DNA of 64,000 nt from Azotobacter bryophylli (lineage in GTDB: Bacteria; Pseudomonadota; Gammaproteobacteria; Pseudomonadales; Pseudomonadaceae), in the NCBI RefSeq assembly GCF_042643485.1, contig NZ_JBHRSJ010000035.1, forward strand, positions 343,887 to 407,886. The letters run 5' to 3'. The first letter of the stretch is position 1, and each line of letters opens with the position of its first letter. Below the pieces are notes generated by a model. The model worked only from the letters and a program-made list of their open reading frames with translations. It had not been told where the DNA came from and ran no database searches. Below, one piece after another: positions 50,701 through 59,641 of this stretch. The translations under genes were made by a program, and so were the position numbers.

Positions 50701-53700
50701 CCTGATCGACGCGGAGCGCAGCGGTAAGGATGCCGAGCAGGCCCGCAAGGCGCTGCGCGAGGGCTACCAGGCCTTCGTCAAACAGCACGGGCCGTTGCGC
50801 AGCTCCTTCGCCCTGGGCTACCTGCAGAAGCTGGACGACCCGTTCTATGCCGAGCTGGCCGCCCTGGAGAACGACGACGGCACCCCGGCGACCGTCATGC
50901 AGCGCAGCACCACTCGATCGCGCCGCTCCATCGAGAACCCGAACGTGCGCGATGCCTATGTGCTGGCGCGCAACCTGTCGGTGAATCCGAGCCTCGAGGA
51001 CGTCGCCAAGATCGCCGGCAAGCCGCTGGCTCGGGTCCGCGCCGAGCTGATCGAGAGCGGTGCCGTATTCGAAGCACCGAATGGCGATATCGTCCCATCC
51101 GATATCTACCTATCGGGCAACGTGCGGTTGAAGCTGCGCGAGGCCAAGGCCGCACTGGATGACGGCAACGCGGCCATGGCCCGCAACGTCGAGGCGCTGC
51201 AGGGCGTCGTGCCCGCGGACATTCCGTACTTCAACATCGAAACCAAGCTCGGCGCGACGTGGATACCGACCGAGGTCTACGCCGACTACATCGCGCACAT
51301 GCTGTCCCGTCCCAGCCCGGCCGGCGTCGAGGTGCAATTCCGTTCCGGCCGCTGGAAGGTGAAGCTGAGCGGCGAGCTGAATGCTCTGCCGGAAGCCAAG
51401 GCCAACTACGGCAGCAGCCAGGTGCTATTCAGCCGCCTGGTGCAGGCTGCGCTGAGCAATCAGACCCTGCGCCTGACCAGCAAGGACGAGCATGGCAATG
51501 ACGTGTACGACGCCAAGCGCTCGGAAGAGGCGAATGCCAGCCTCGCCAAGATCCGTGAGGACTTCGCCACCTGGGTATGGAGCGACCCGGCCCGGCGCGT
51601 GGATCTGGAGCGCGAGTACAACGAATCCCGCAATGCCTGGGCCACGCCGAAGTACGACGGTTCGTTCCTGACCTTCGAAGGCATGGCGCTGACGCTGGGG
51701 AACGGGGTGTTCAATCTCCGCCAGCACCAGGCCAATGCGATCTGGCGGGGCATCGTCAACCGCCGTTCGCTGAACGCGCATGAGGTCGGTACCGGCAAGA
51801 CCTTCACCATGGGCGGGATCGCCGTGGAAAGCCGCCGCTATGGCATTGCCCGCAAGCCGGCCATCCTGGCGCACAACGCCAACAGCGCCACCGTGGCCGC
51901 GGAAATCCGCATGATGTACCCGGCGGCCCGCGTGCTCTACATCGACAACCTCGACAAGAACAACCGCGCGATTCGCCTGCGCCAGATCGCCAACGACGAT
52001 TGGGATGCCATCGTGATCCCGCATTCCCTGATCGATCGGCTGGCCCTGCGCGAGGAAACCCTCACGCGGATGGCCGAGGATGATATCTCCGCCCTGGAGC
52101 AGGAGTTCTACGACGCCGCCGCCGAGGATGGGGTGGACGTCAGCAAGGTGGATCTGAACGACGACGAGGCGATCGCCAAGGTTCGCTCCACCACCGCGAA
52201 GGAACTGGCGAAGGCCCGCAAGCGGATCATCGAGAACATCAAGAAGCAGGCCCAGCAGTCCAGCCGAGAGGATGCCGTCGCGTTCGAAGACCTGGGCATC
52301 GACATGCTGCTGGTGGACGAGGCGCACGAGTTCAAGAAGCCTCCGATCGTCACCCGGATGCAGATGAAGGGCCTCAACACCCAGGTATCCGACCGCTCGA
52401 TCGCCCTGCAATTCCTGACCCGCTACGTCCGCCAGATGAACAACGGCGGCAACGTGCACACCTTCACTGGTACGCCGATCACCAACACCATTACCGAAAT
52501 CTATCACCAGATGCGCTATGTGATGGAGACGGAAATGGAAGCGGCCGGCGTGGCGGATTGGGACGGCTGGTTCGGTTCGTTCGCCACCGAGGTGCAAGAC
52601 GTGGAGCTGACCGCGGCCGGCGATTACGAGATGGTCACGCGCCTGGCCGGCTTCGTGAACGTGCCCGAGCTGCGGCAGATGGTCGGGCAGTACATGGACA
52701 CCGTGTTCGCCGACGACATGCCGGAAATGCAGCCGCGCCGCACGGCCAGCGGCAAGACCATCGCCGATGACCTGACCGAGGCCGAGCGCGCCGAGCTGCT
52801 CAATGGCCGCACCGAGAAGGCCCAGGACCGCCCCTACAAAAAGGTCATCAACGAGTCGGCCGACATGACGCCGGAGCAGATGGCCATCTTCCAAGACTTG
52901 CAGGGCTATGCCCGCGACTGGCGTAGCGGTACCGGAAAACAGCGCCGCGAATGGAAGCGCCGGGGCGATCCGCGCTCGCCGATCATCACCGAGGGTATCG
53001 CCAACAAGGCGAGCTTCGACGTGCGCCTGATCGACGAGGGCCTGGCCGGGCAGGAGGGCAAGACCCAGGACGATCCGAGCAGCAAGGCTAGCCGCGTCGT
53101 GCGCAACGTGCTGGAGATTTACAACAGCCACCCGCAAGCGAATCAGGTGATTTTCGGGGAAATGGGCTTCAGCCGTAGCGTGCGGCGTACCCGCACCTCC
53201 GAGAACGGCGAGAAGCACACGGCCACCTACAAGGTCTTCTCCACGATCCACGACATTGTGGAGCGCCTGGTGCAGGGCGGTATCCCGCGCGACCAGATCG
53301 CCATCGTGGACGGCAAGACCAGCAAGGACCAGCGCAAGGAAATCGCCAAGGCGATGAACGACAGCCGCATCCGTGTGGTGCTCGGCTCTACCGATACCCT
53401 GGGTGTTGGCGTGAACATGCAGCGCAACCTGCGGGCCATGCACCATCTGGACGCCCCCTACATGCCGGGCGAGCTGGAGCAGCGCAACGGCCGCGGGCAG
53501 CGGCAGGGCAACCAGTGGAACACGGTGCTCGAATACCGCTACATGACCGATCGCCTGGACGGCCGGCGCTGGCAGATCCTCGCCGTCAAGCAGCGGTTCA
53601 TCACCGCCTTTATGAAGGCGGACATGAAGAGCCAGCGTGTGATTGAGGGCGAGGCCGCTGCCGAAGAGCAGAGCGATATCCTCGAGTCGTTCTCCGAGGC

Positions 53701-56700
53701 TGCCGGCGACCCGCGCATCCTGCAGCGGGTGAAGCTGCAGAAGAAGCTCGAAGGCCTGCAGCGCAAGGAGCGCCTGTATTCGCAGGGCATCGCCGATATG
53801 CGCCGGCAGATGCGTTACGCCCAGGAGGATGCCGACAAGCTCAACAGCCAGGTTGAGCGCATCCAGAGTGAGGGGGTGCTGGGCAAGATCGCTGACCTGA
53901 TCGCCTCCCAGCAGCAGGATTTCACGGCGACGATCGACGGCAAGGCCTACGACAACCGCAAGGATGCGGCTGCCGCCCTGCAGGATTACGTCGACGCCAA
54001 CCTGCGCGTAGGCGATAAGCCGCGGCCCGTCGGCACCTATGGCGGCCAGCCCCTGCAAATCGAGTGGCTGGGCTTTTCTGATGCGCCCACCACCACGATC
54101 AAGGCCTTCGGCCAGCAGTTCGGCGGCAAGGGGATTGCCGGCGCCGAGGCCAAGATGCGCAACTTCCCGAAATCGGTGGAAGCCGACATCGCCGAGCGCG
54201 ATGCCGCCCTGGCTACGGTCGAAAACATGCGCCACGCCATGAAGCAGCCGTTCGGCCAGGCCGGGGAGCTGGAGCGCGTCAGCAAGCAGCTTGCCGATCT
54301 GGAGAAGGATCTGGAGCTGAACCCGGTACCGCCGCCGTCCTGGCTGCGCCAAGGGGCGCCGATCGACTCGCAGGTCTACCGCAACGGCAAGCCCTACGTC
54401 GTCGTTGGTCACCGGTACGGCCAGGACAATTGGTATGTGATCGCCGAGGACGACAAGGGCAACACTCTGATCCCGTACATGGAGGCCACCGACAACGTAG
54501 GCATGCCGCTGTACGAGGAGCACGAGTTCACGCCGCCGCAGGTTGAGAAGAGTGCTTCCCAGGCCTCAGCAGCGCCCGCACCTGCACCCGAGGCAGAGTC
54601 GGCAGACGTGCGCTACTCCCGCGCTGGCCTGTCGCCGTCCAGCGTGGTTGTCGGTACGCCTCCAGAGAACCCGATCACTTTGGCCCAGGCAGAGCAGGCA
54701 GCGCGCGAGTTCTTTGCTGCTTACAATGGCAACATCCAACTCACCCCATGGATTAGGAAGACTCAATATGAACTGTACGGACCCAAGGGAACCATCGATC
54801 AAATCGGAATCGTCAAGGGCGCCTATCACCCAGGACGAGGAGTTTTTACCCTTGCCGCAGATCATCTGTCGTCGATGGGCGACGTTAGAGAAACCCTGCG
54901 ACACGAAATCCTCGGGCACTACGGTTTGGACACGTTTAAGCCAGAGGATAAGCAGGCTCTTCTCGAAAAAATCTTAGCCAGCAAAAAGGTTCCGAGCCTA
55001 GAGCCGATCTGGACGAAGATCGCCCGGCTGTATTCCGATAAGACGGAGCTGCAGCAGGCTGAGGAAGTTTTTGCCAATATCGCGGAGCAGGAGCGTAGTA
55101 CGGCGCTGAAAATCGTCGACCTGCTGCGCTCCGTGCTGACCCGTATCCTGCGTAAGGTTGGGCTGCAGAAGCGTGGGATTCTCACGAAGAGCGAGCTGCT
55201 GCGCGAAGTCGAGGTGATTTCCAAGGGCATTCGCAATGGCAGCCGTACACCGCAAGGTTCAGGGCCTGGTCCACGCTTCCGTACCACCGCCGAGGCTCTA
55301 CCTCTCCCCGAGGTAGGTGCCGAAATCAACGGCAAGCAGCTGGATGAGTTCGCCCGCGCGCTCTACCGCAGCAAGGGCACCGAGTCGGCTTTCTTCCGCC
55401 ACTGGTTCGGCGACTCGAAGATGCGGACCAAGGATGGCACCCCGGTACCGTTCTATCACCGCAGCTTCGACCCGCGCGAGCGCTTCACCAATGCCCGCCT
55501 GGGCGGCAAGACTGGGACCGCTACGGCCCAGCTGGGGCATTTCTTCGCTACCCGCGACGTGGGCAACGTGGAGCGCTACGGCCCGTTCGTCGAGCGCTTC
55601 TTCATCAAGATGGTGAAACCCAGGACGTTGACCATGGCGCAGTTCGAGGCCATGGGCGACTGGTCACCGGAGCGGGTACGCGCCTACCGCGAGCATCTGC
55701 AGGCCCAGGGTTATGACGGCCTCTGGATCAAGGGACTGAATTGGGCCGTTGCCTTCGACGGCAAGAGCGTGAAGGCAGTAGCCAACCGCGGAACCTTCGA
55801 TCTCACCGACAACGTGCGCTTCTCCCGCAGTGAGGACGACGGGGAGTTCGCTACGACAGCTCAGGCCTATGGTGGCGAGCAGGCCTGGCGCGCAGCCCAG
55901 GTAGCAGGGCGCACCAAGCTGAACTATCAGCAATGGGTTCAGGTGAGGATGCCGACCTACAAGGCTGAGTATGGCAACTGGGAAGCGCTACGGGCACAGC
56001 TGCGGATGGATGCGATGAGCCCGCTCAAGCTGCGCTCTCCAGAGGCATGGTCGGGGTTGAGTAAGAAGGAAAGGCAGGCTGCAGTCGAGGCGCTGCTTAA
56101 GGATTTTGCCAAGAGTGGTGAGGTGTTGCAGCACGATGAGCTGGGAGGTGTGCGCGTCGGAATGAGCGGAGCCAAGAAGTCAGCCTCAACCGCTGCTGAT
56201 CCTGCCAAGCTCGTAGTGCTGTCGGAGCTTCGTGCAAGTTTCAAGCATTCCATCTACGCCAGTAGTGCGTTGTCGTACAAGCATGGCCAGACGACCGTCT
56301 ATCACAAGCTGCTGGCCCCCATCGATGTTGATGGTGATCCGCTTGTGGCGGTGTTTACTGTGCGGGAAGACGCGAACGGCAGGATGTTCTACAACACTGT
56401 CACGGTAGGCAGAAAAAACGAAGCCCTGGCAGTCTCTCCGGGCGATATGAGCAATGCTCAGGGGTCGCTCCCGGCCAATACCAAGGCTTCTGGTGATTTT
56501 GTACGCCGTGAACTCGATCGCGTCAATCCCGACTCCGTGACCATTGATCTGGATCCGCAGACCGGGGAACCCATACTGGCGGATGACGATGGCTTCCTCG
56601 ACCCGGGCACCCGATTCCGCCTGGCCGACTTCACCCCGGACTGGATCGGCGGCAAGGCGCCGTTCAAGCTGGAGAAGCGCAACATCGCCCGAGGCCTGCG

Positions 56701-59368
56701 CGGCAAGCTGTCCGACCTGAAACCGGCGCTGCTGGGAGCCTTGCCGCTCTCCTACCTGCGCGACTTCGCACCCAAGAGCATGACCGCCCTGGATCAGTAT
56801 CTGGAGCAGAAGCGCGCCATGGATGCCGACCGCAACGAGCTGCACACCGAGTACGACGCGATCGCCCAGCGCTGGCTCAAGCTGCGGTGGACCGATCGCC
56901 AGGCCGAGCGCGCCCTGTCGGACCTGATGCACGCCGCCACCCTGGCCGGCATCGACCCGAGCAAGCCGTTCGGCAGCCGGTACAACCCCGACCAGCGGCC
57001 GGAGTACGACCGCCTGCGGGCGCAATACGAGGCGCTGCCGGAAGGGCACCGGGCCATGTTCAACGAGGCTCGGGACGCCTACCGGGGGCAGATCGGCCTG
57101 CTGGAGCGTGTCATCGAGGAGAACATCCGCAAGAGTGCCGAGTTCGCCAAGCGGCGCGCGCGCCGCGACCGGGATGCCGCGATCGAGGAGGCCCGCGACG
57201 AGCTGACCGGCGAGGATCTTGACGAGGCCATCGAGACGGCTGAGAAACGCTATGCGCGCCGCGTGGCGGCGGCCGAGAACGGCAACAGCGCCAAGATCCT
57301 GCTGCTGCGCAAGCGGTTCGAGAGCATGCGGGTGGATGAGCCCTATTTCCCGCTCAAGCGCTTCGGCGACTACTTCGTGGCGCTGCGCGACGGCAACAAG
57401 CTGGTGTCGTTCAGCATGTTCGAGAACGCCGCCGCCATGGAGGCCGCCGCCGAGGAGCTGCGCAAGACCTACCCGGGCCTGGAGGTGAAGGTCGGGCGCC
57501 AGTCGATGAAGCAGCAGCTCGCCGGCGCCGTCGACCCGGGATTCGTCTCGGACCTGCAGGAGCTGGTGGCCGAGCAGCCGAACGCCCAGGAGCTGGGCGA
57601 CCAGATCTGGCAGCTGTACCTCGACACGCTGCCCGACTACTCGATGCGCAAGGGCTTCATCCACCGCAAGAAGGTCGCCGGCTTCAGCCGCGACGCGCTG
57701 CGCTCCTTCGCGTCCTCCATGTTCCACTCGTCCTATCAGATCGCCCGCTTGAAGCACTCCCTCGAAATGGGCGATCTGGTCGACCAGATGGAGGAGCAGG
57801 CCAAGGACGCAGCTGACCCGGTGGATGCCATGACCATCGCCAACGAGATGCGTCAGCGGCACGAGTGGGTGATGGCGCCGAAGGGCAGCAAGATCGCCCA
57901 GCGCATCACCAGCGCCGCGTTCATCTACCAGCTCGGCATCACGCCGGCGGCCGCCCTGGTGAACACCACGCAGACGTGGATGATGGGTATCCCGATCCTC
58001 GGCACCCGCTTCGGCAGCGAGGCGAAGGCCCTGGCGGCGCTGACCAAGGCCTCCGCGGACTTCGTGACCGGCCGCGGGCACATCGAGAACAAGCTGGAGG
58101 GCGACGAGGCCAAGGCCTTCGCCGAGTTCCTGCGCATGGGCCTGATCGACAAGACCCAGGCCCACGACCTGGCCGGCGTCGGCGAGACGGGGGTGGAGTA
58201 CAACCCGCTGCGGCAGAAGGTGATGGGCTACATCAGCTGGGGCTTCCACAACGCCGAGCGCTACAACCGAGAGGTCACCGCCATGGCGGCGTACCGGATG
58301 GCCCGGGAGAGTGGCCTGAGCCATGAGGCCGCGATCAAGGAGGCTGCCGACCTGACGTGGACCACCCACTTCGATTACTCGAGCGGCAACCGGGCGCGGT
58401 ACCTGCAGAACGACACGGCCAAGGTGCTGTTCGTGTTTCGGCAGTATTCGATCAACATGCTGTCGCGCCTGGTGATCGACCTCAAGGATGCCATGAAGGG
58501 CGAGAGCGCCCAGGTGAAGAACGCCGCGCGCCGCCGGCTGGCCGGGATCTTCTCCATGTTCGCCCTGTTCGCGGGCGTCATGGGCGTTCCGGGGATGCAG
58601 ACCATCCTGCTGCTGCTCAATGCCCTGGACGATGACGACGACGAGTGGACCGCGGAGGACAAGATCAAGCGGACCCTGGCCGAGACGCTTGGACCGGATC
58701 TATCCCGGGTAATCCTGGGCGGCGTGCCCGGGGCGGCGCTGGATATCTCGCTGACAGATCGCCTGGGGATGGGGAACCTGTGGTTCTACTCGCCCAGCCG
58801 CGAGCTGGAGGGGCAGGACGCCTACTACTACTGGATGGAGCAGGCCCTGGGGGCCGCCCCGGCGATGGTCGGCAATGCCTTCACCGGCATGAAGCAGATT
58901 GGCGAGGGGCATGTCTGGCGCGGCCTGGAAACCATGATGCCGAAGGCGGTCAAGGATGCGATGCGCTCGGGCCGCTATGCCAGCGAGGGTGTGCAGACCA
59001 TGGCCGGCGATGCGCTGGTGGACGAGGTGACGATGTGGAACGTGCTGTCGCAGGCGATGGGCTTCACCCCGGCCCACATCACCGAGCAGTACGACCGCAA
59101 CAATGCGCTCAAGAACGCAGAGCAGAAGCTCCTCAGCGAGCGGCGCCGGCTGCTGAACCGGTACGCCATGGCGACCAAGGCCGGCGATACCGAGTCGCGC
59201 CAGGCGCTCCAGGCCAAGATCGCCGACTTCAACCGGCGGTTCCCAACGGTGGCCATCACCGGCAGAACCTTCCTGCTGTCCATGAAGGCCCGCGCCCAGC
59301 GGGATGAGCGCACGAAGGGAGGTTTGGCGCTGGATAGCCGCCTTCAAGGACTGAGAGCGGAACTGTAA
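44786..59368 (+). CDS. Giant polyvalent protein (4,860 residues) ejected with phage DNA
   Basis: Parts in order: glycine-rich hydrophobic N-terminus (about 30-300); disordered and coiled region; inorganic-pyrophosphatase-like domain (about 865-990, KKGHVRVQGLDISIENP); another associated domain (about 1150-1310); N6-adenine methyltransferase with EPSMGTGNFF (about 1658) and IIGNWPF (about 1720); SNF2-type helicase with HEVGTGKTFT (about 2332), LLVDEAHEF (about 2508), FTGTPITNT, RNGRGQRQG (about 2900); zincin HEILGH (H3373, E3374, H3378); ADP-ribosyltransferase-like domain (about 3510-3670); a possible nuclease domain (about 3690-3900); LPD38-like membrane-associated end. Domain set matches polyvalent proteins described by Iyer, Aravind and colleagues. 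Expected to protect incoming DNA and act on host targets. Confidence 0.88.
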   Translation: MGLFDDLEPKGQQTTGTEGGSGLLNDLEPKKSGLVRRGLGDTGISLLKGAIAVPETAVGLADIATGGAAGKAAEGLGFRPKEAKQILDSYLSPEQQAANRNVAQADGFVDTAKALADNPSVIPHTVAESLPPMLAGGVAGRGISAVAPKLAPWAAGAAGEGTVMAGSAAENIRQQTPDGLLTPEQQLAAAGTGLIGGAVGAGGAKVGQKLGLGDLDTALVEGAKNAGARGLPARLAGGAAVEGALQEMPQSVAEQGLQNYALGKPLGEGVGNAAATGLVTGGAMGAGFGALPAATPKAEDSVQPAPSVDNPSPAPVPRPNPNNGPLSRAANLLPTPAPVLDTQRIDQAAGLTAPPLLDAARIAQQVDLNTSQPDWSAKAPAVDPQKVSQQLFAKAGSPVDWQSAPPVLDTGKLGQPDAQPQEQPAATADGATAPAAAVPSQSATLAPDDTEARTIKARYLSRQGAERARAKLDAADEYKVVQDGNAWRVTGKTAAELLDQPVPADTVSSAEALRRQEAEARQAAKAARLNGDNAEGRRQRSLELQARAQRQQLEGQAVTDSQQQRLDAAASRVQEDQQTQQEQALRDQLAYVENQARASGGWNTHLSKERARLRQALEPFEAAKAPQPATDQMPVKDAAPAAPGAQPAEQAADQKPVKWFGSRKKAEQYIAKNKLGATHAVETRGNKYEVRPVEQQLEQSAPATGKPEPQKSDLPRQQVGPNPDGWVNQNAQTDRDMADRRGITAKIEQLFADGLTARQVIDTMKDELSFVDLTDRAGFINGVRATLGIPSQATSEGKDEFATWKAARDRRKAAQPSPEQPAPSPAAGADSRSAEIDSAAHEAATSPHNDLPEPSQAQIEAGNYKKGHVRVQGLDISIENPRGSERRGMRPDGTEWRHTMSDHYGYIKRSVGSDNEQVDVYVGPQPESDRVFVVDQLHQQDGSFDEHKVMLGYPDEASAVAAYRSNFDPDWKVGPVASLSVQQFKDWLAGGDLSKPATSSEVPPADQQQSATKAKAADDRFAGNTIFTADKVAAARALLKSKLGQLNAGFDPELATAGMTIAGGYIEVGVRNFREYAQLMVEDFGERIKPYLLGFWENVRYYPGLDTEGMTSPEESLRLHKELNSSLPAEEAAPLGTEVKAPATRAKKAGKGADRTLIQDFGVEHIDGYGDGAREVGNDTKDAFLKDATGYLKEVAKVLEKAGYMPHTDGKGRYRKAVSVNEAGPAVSGDVTLAMRTETGLNAYVSIGDSALRGVVPNTKSGIAVMYRVSRKAGDTYAAQGVNRWAPVDLTADEIATMILREANGLPPELARPALENTANESGNAEPRGNQAHSTRVHAPESGRGRDPQPAAASADTGDVAARQPENVGSSVPAETGGAAGLRPAGTDVAGDERKSPGRAAGDGRPRAGGNRPSDAGAGRSPAAESADVAGGRGSDDAEGILQAVTAAGLSTVGTPTGRKFTVALKGYEYATAVITKDGDRWAMTSRGKENAVTGTLPDVLAAAKAHMESVRSGPSSQPASPAATGVQAEDFHIDNPLEIVGGTPVQRFNRNRQALELLQTLEEEGRQANPEEQKILAGYIGWGSFGQELFQGTWDHPVYKDEGAWKERGQWLRDTLGESAWKSAQRSITNAHYTDPPTVMAMWDMVRRMGFEGGKVEEPSMGTGNFFSMMPADLKARSQLTGIELDETTGAIAKQLFPRSNVRIMGYQDSKTPDGFYDLIIGNWPFENTPVADRRYNKLNPMLHDYFFLKTVDQVRPGGIVIGITSAGSMDKQNTTIRRELARKAELVAAIRLPSGAFEEYAGTKVVTDIVILRKRPERLVAVPKDATWVETGDFQTPSGQAVRVNQYFLENPQNIIGQLDYGHGTTTFKAGMIVHRPDNMAERLKQAIELVPEKAFQPSQQADHLTYYANETGERHGALAVVNDRLMVALGDQLVLANDESKYVLKDARKTAAREQELKAAVDLRKRHSALIDAERSGKDAEQARKALREGYQAFVKQHGPLRSSFALGYLQKLDDPFYAELAALENDDGTPATVMQRSTTRSRRSIENPNVRDAYVLARNLSVNPSLEDVAKIAGKPLARVRAELIESGAVFEAPNGDIVPSDIYLSGNVRLKLREAKAALDDGNAAMARNVEALQGVVPADIPYFNIETKLGATWIPTEVYADYIAHMLSRPSPAGVEVQFRSGRWKVKLSGELNALPEAKANYGSSQVLFSRLVQAALSNQTLRLTSKDEHGNDVYDAKRSEEANASLAKIREDFATWVWSDPARRVDLEREYNESRNAWATPKYDGSFLTFEGMALTLGNGVFNLRQHQANAIWRGIVNRRSLNAHEVGTGKTFTMGGIAVESRRYGIARKPAILAHNANSATVAAEIRMMYPAARVLYIDNLDKNNRAIRLRQIANDDWDAIVIPHSLIDRLALREETLTRMAEDDISALEQEFYDAAAEDGVDVSKVDLNDDEAIAKVRSTTAKELAKARKRIIENIKKQAQQSSREDAVAFEDLGIDMLLVDEAHEFKKPPIVTRMQMKGLNTQVSDRSIALQFLTRYVRQMNNGGNVHTFTGTPITNTITEIYHQMRYVMETEMEAAGVADWDGWFGSFATEVQDVELTAAGDYEMVTRLAGFVNVPELRQMVGQYMDTVFADDMPEMQPRRTASGKTIADDLTEAERAELLNGRTEKAQDRPYKKVINESADMTPEQMAIFQDLQGYARDWRSGTGKQRREWKRRGDPRSPIITEGIANKASFDVRLIDEGLAGQEGKTQDDPSSKASRVVRNVLEIYNSHPQANQVIFGEMGFSRSVRRTRTSENGEKHTATYKVFSTIHDIVERLVQGGIPRDQIAIVDGKTSKDQRKEIAKAMNDSRIRVVLGSTDTLGVGVNMQRNLRAMHHLDAPYMPGELEQRNGRGQRQGNQWNTVLEYRYMTDRLDGRRWQILAVKQRFITAFMKADMKSQRVIEGEAAAEEQSDILESFSEAAGDPRILQRVKLQKKLEGLQRKERLYSQGIADMRRQMRYAQEDADKLNSQVERIQSEGVLGKIADLIASQQQDFTATIDGKAYDNRKDAAAALQDYVDANLRVGDKPRPVGTYGGQPLQIEWLGFSDAPTTTIKAFGQQFGGKGIAGAEAKMRNFPKSVEADIAERDAALATVENMRHAMKQPFGQAGELERVSKQLADLEKDLELNPVPPPSWLRQGAPIDSQVYRNGKPYVVVGHRYGQDNWYVIAEDDKGNTLIPYMEATDNVGMPLYEEHEFTPPQVEKSASQASAAPAPAPEAESADVRYSRAGLSPSSVVVGTPPENPITLAQAEQAAREFFAAYNGNIQLTPWIRKTQYELYGPKGTIDQIGIVKGAYHPGRGVFTLAADHLSSMGDVRETLRHEILGHYGLDTFKPEDKQALLEKILASKKVPSLEPIWTKIARLYSDKTELQQAEEVFANIAEQERSTALKIVDLLRSVLTRILRKVGLQKRGILTKSELLREVEVISKGIRNGSRTPQGSGPGPRFRTTAEALPLPEVGAEINGKQLDEFARALYRSKGTESAFFRHWFGDSKMRTKDGTPVPFYHRSFDPRERFTNARLGGKTGTATAQLGHFFATRDVGNVERYGPFVERFFIKMVKPRTLTMAQFEAMGDWSPERVRAYREHLQAQGYDGLWIKGLNWAVAFDGKSVKAVANRGTFDLTDNVRFSRSEDDGEFATTAQAYGGEQAWRAAQVAGRTKLNYQQWVQVRMPTYKAEYGNWEALRAQLRMDAMSPLKLRSPEAWSGLSKKERQAAVEALLKDFAKSGEVLQHDELGGVRVGMSGAKKSASTAADPAKLVVLSELRASFKHSIYASSALSYKHGQTTVYHKLLAPIDVDGDPLVAVFTVREDANGRMFYNTVTVGRKNEALAVSPGDMSNAQGSLPANTKASGDFVRRELDRVNPDSVTIDLDPQTGEPILADDDGFLDPGTRFRLADFTPDWIGGKAPFKLEKRNIARGLRGKLSDLKPALLGALPLSYLRDFAPKSMTALDQYLEQKRAMDADRNELHTEYDAIAQRWLKLRWTDRQAERALSDLMHAATLAGIDPSKPFGSRYNPDQRPEYDRLRAQYEALPEGHRAMFNEARDAYRGQIGLLERVIEENIRKSAEFAKRRARRDRDAAIEEARDELTGEDLDEAIETAEKRYARRVAAAENGNSAKILLLRKRFESMRVDEPYFPLKRFGDYFVALRDGNKLVSFSMFENAAAMEAAAEELRKTYPGLEVKVGRQSMKQQLAGAVDPGFVSDLQELVAEQPNAQELGDQIWQLYLDTLPDYSMRKGFIHRKKVAGFSRDALRSFASSMFHSSYQIARLKHSLEMGDLVDQMEEQAKDAADPVDAMTIANEMRQRHEWVMAPKGSKIAQRITSAAFIYQLGITPAAALVNTTQTWMMGIPILGTRFGSEAKALAALTKASADFVTGRGHIENKLEGDEAKAFAEFLRMGLIDKTQAHDLAGVGETGVEYNPLRQKVMGYISWGFHNAERYNREVTAMAAYRMARESGLSHEAAIKEAADLTWTTHFDYSSGNRARYLQNDTAKVLFVFRQYSINMLSRLVIDLKDAMKGESAQVKNAARRRLAGIFSMFALFAGVMGVPGMQTILLLLNALDDDDDEWTAEDKIKRTLAETLGPDLSRVILGGVPGAALDISLTDRLGMGNLWFYSPSRELEGQDAYYYWMEQALGAAPAMVGNAFTGMKQIGEGHVWRGLETMMPKAVKDAMRSGRYASEGVQTMAGDALVDEVTMWNVLSQAMGFTPAHITEQYDRNNALKNAEQKLLSERRRLLNRYAMATKAGDTESRQALQAKIADFNRRFPTVAITGRTFLLSMKARAQRDERTKGGLALDSRLQGLRAEL
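48744..49121 (+). CDS. Probable gene overlapping inside the polyvalent ORF (+1 frame)
   Basis: A 125-residue ORF, MNQETLSPAEIKRIRLEYMR to MMPREFYKR, wholly inside the 14.6-kb ORF but shifted by one base. Its codons end in G or C almost throughout and the product is a well-mixed, helical, charged protein. The main frame over the same DNA reads as a low-complexity G/A/R/P/S linker. GGAG lies 10 nt before the ATG. Either both frames are translated (overprinting) or the long ORF is really two genes flanking this one. Function unknown. Confidence 0.6.
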   Translation: MNQETLSPAEIKRIRLEYMRLRADEDVIHNRRLHQRILETWRRDSPKMWARLSQLKLAEPLAYVLQERMWQAMNENLRAGLPVTDAREQAEIDHLMLEPEEVLQPNPRMSPEAEAAMMPREFYKR

Positions 59369-59641
59369 AGAGAAGGAGGGGGCAGCTTGTGCTTGCTCTT
59401 CGTTGAACTTGCATCTATTCGATCAAGGCATAGATGTGTTGGGGATGGAGGCGGCTTCGACAAGGACCGGTGCGGCAGGTTGCTAAGTATGGCCGCATCC
59501 CTTCAGTAATTGAGGTGGTGTTCGCTGGATGGCAACGGCGAACCGCTTCCCACAGATTCAACGGCTCAGGCCGTTTGTCTAGCGAAGCGGTAGCGCGGCG
59601 AAGCTCACGAGGACAGTTTTTATCGCTGATGCTGAGGGATG
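59369..59641. other. Intergenic region between polyvalent gene and kinase gene
   Basis: 273 bp between convergent genes. I see no clear terminator, promoter or gene; an open frame at 59434-59664 has no ribosome-binding site. The fall in GC content here marks the change from virion genes to cargo. Confidence 0.5.

Noticed and set aside
51425..54523. 1,032-codon open frame on the minus strand opposite the helicase part of the polyvalent gene
   Set aside because: It mirrors the plus-strand codons of a GC-rich gene. The product is L/V/H/R-rich without domains, while the plus strand has complete helicase motifs.
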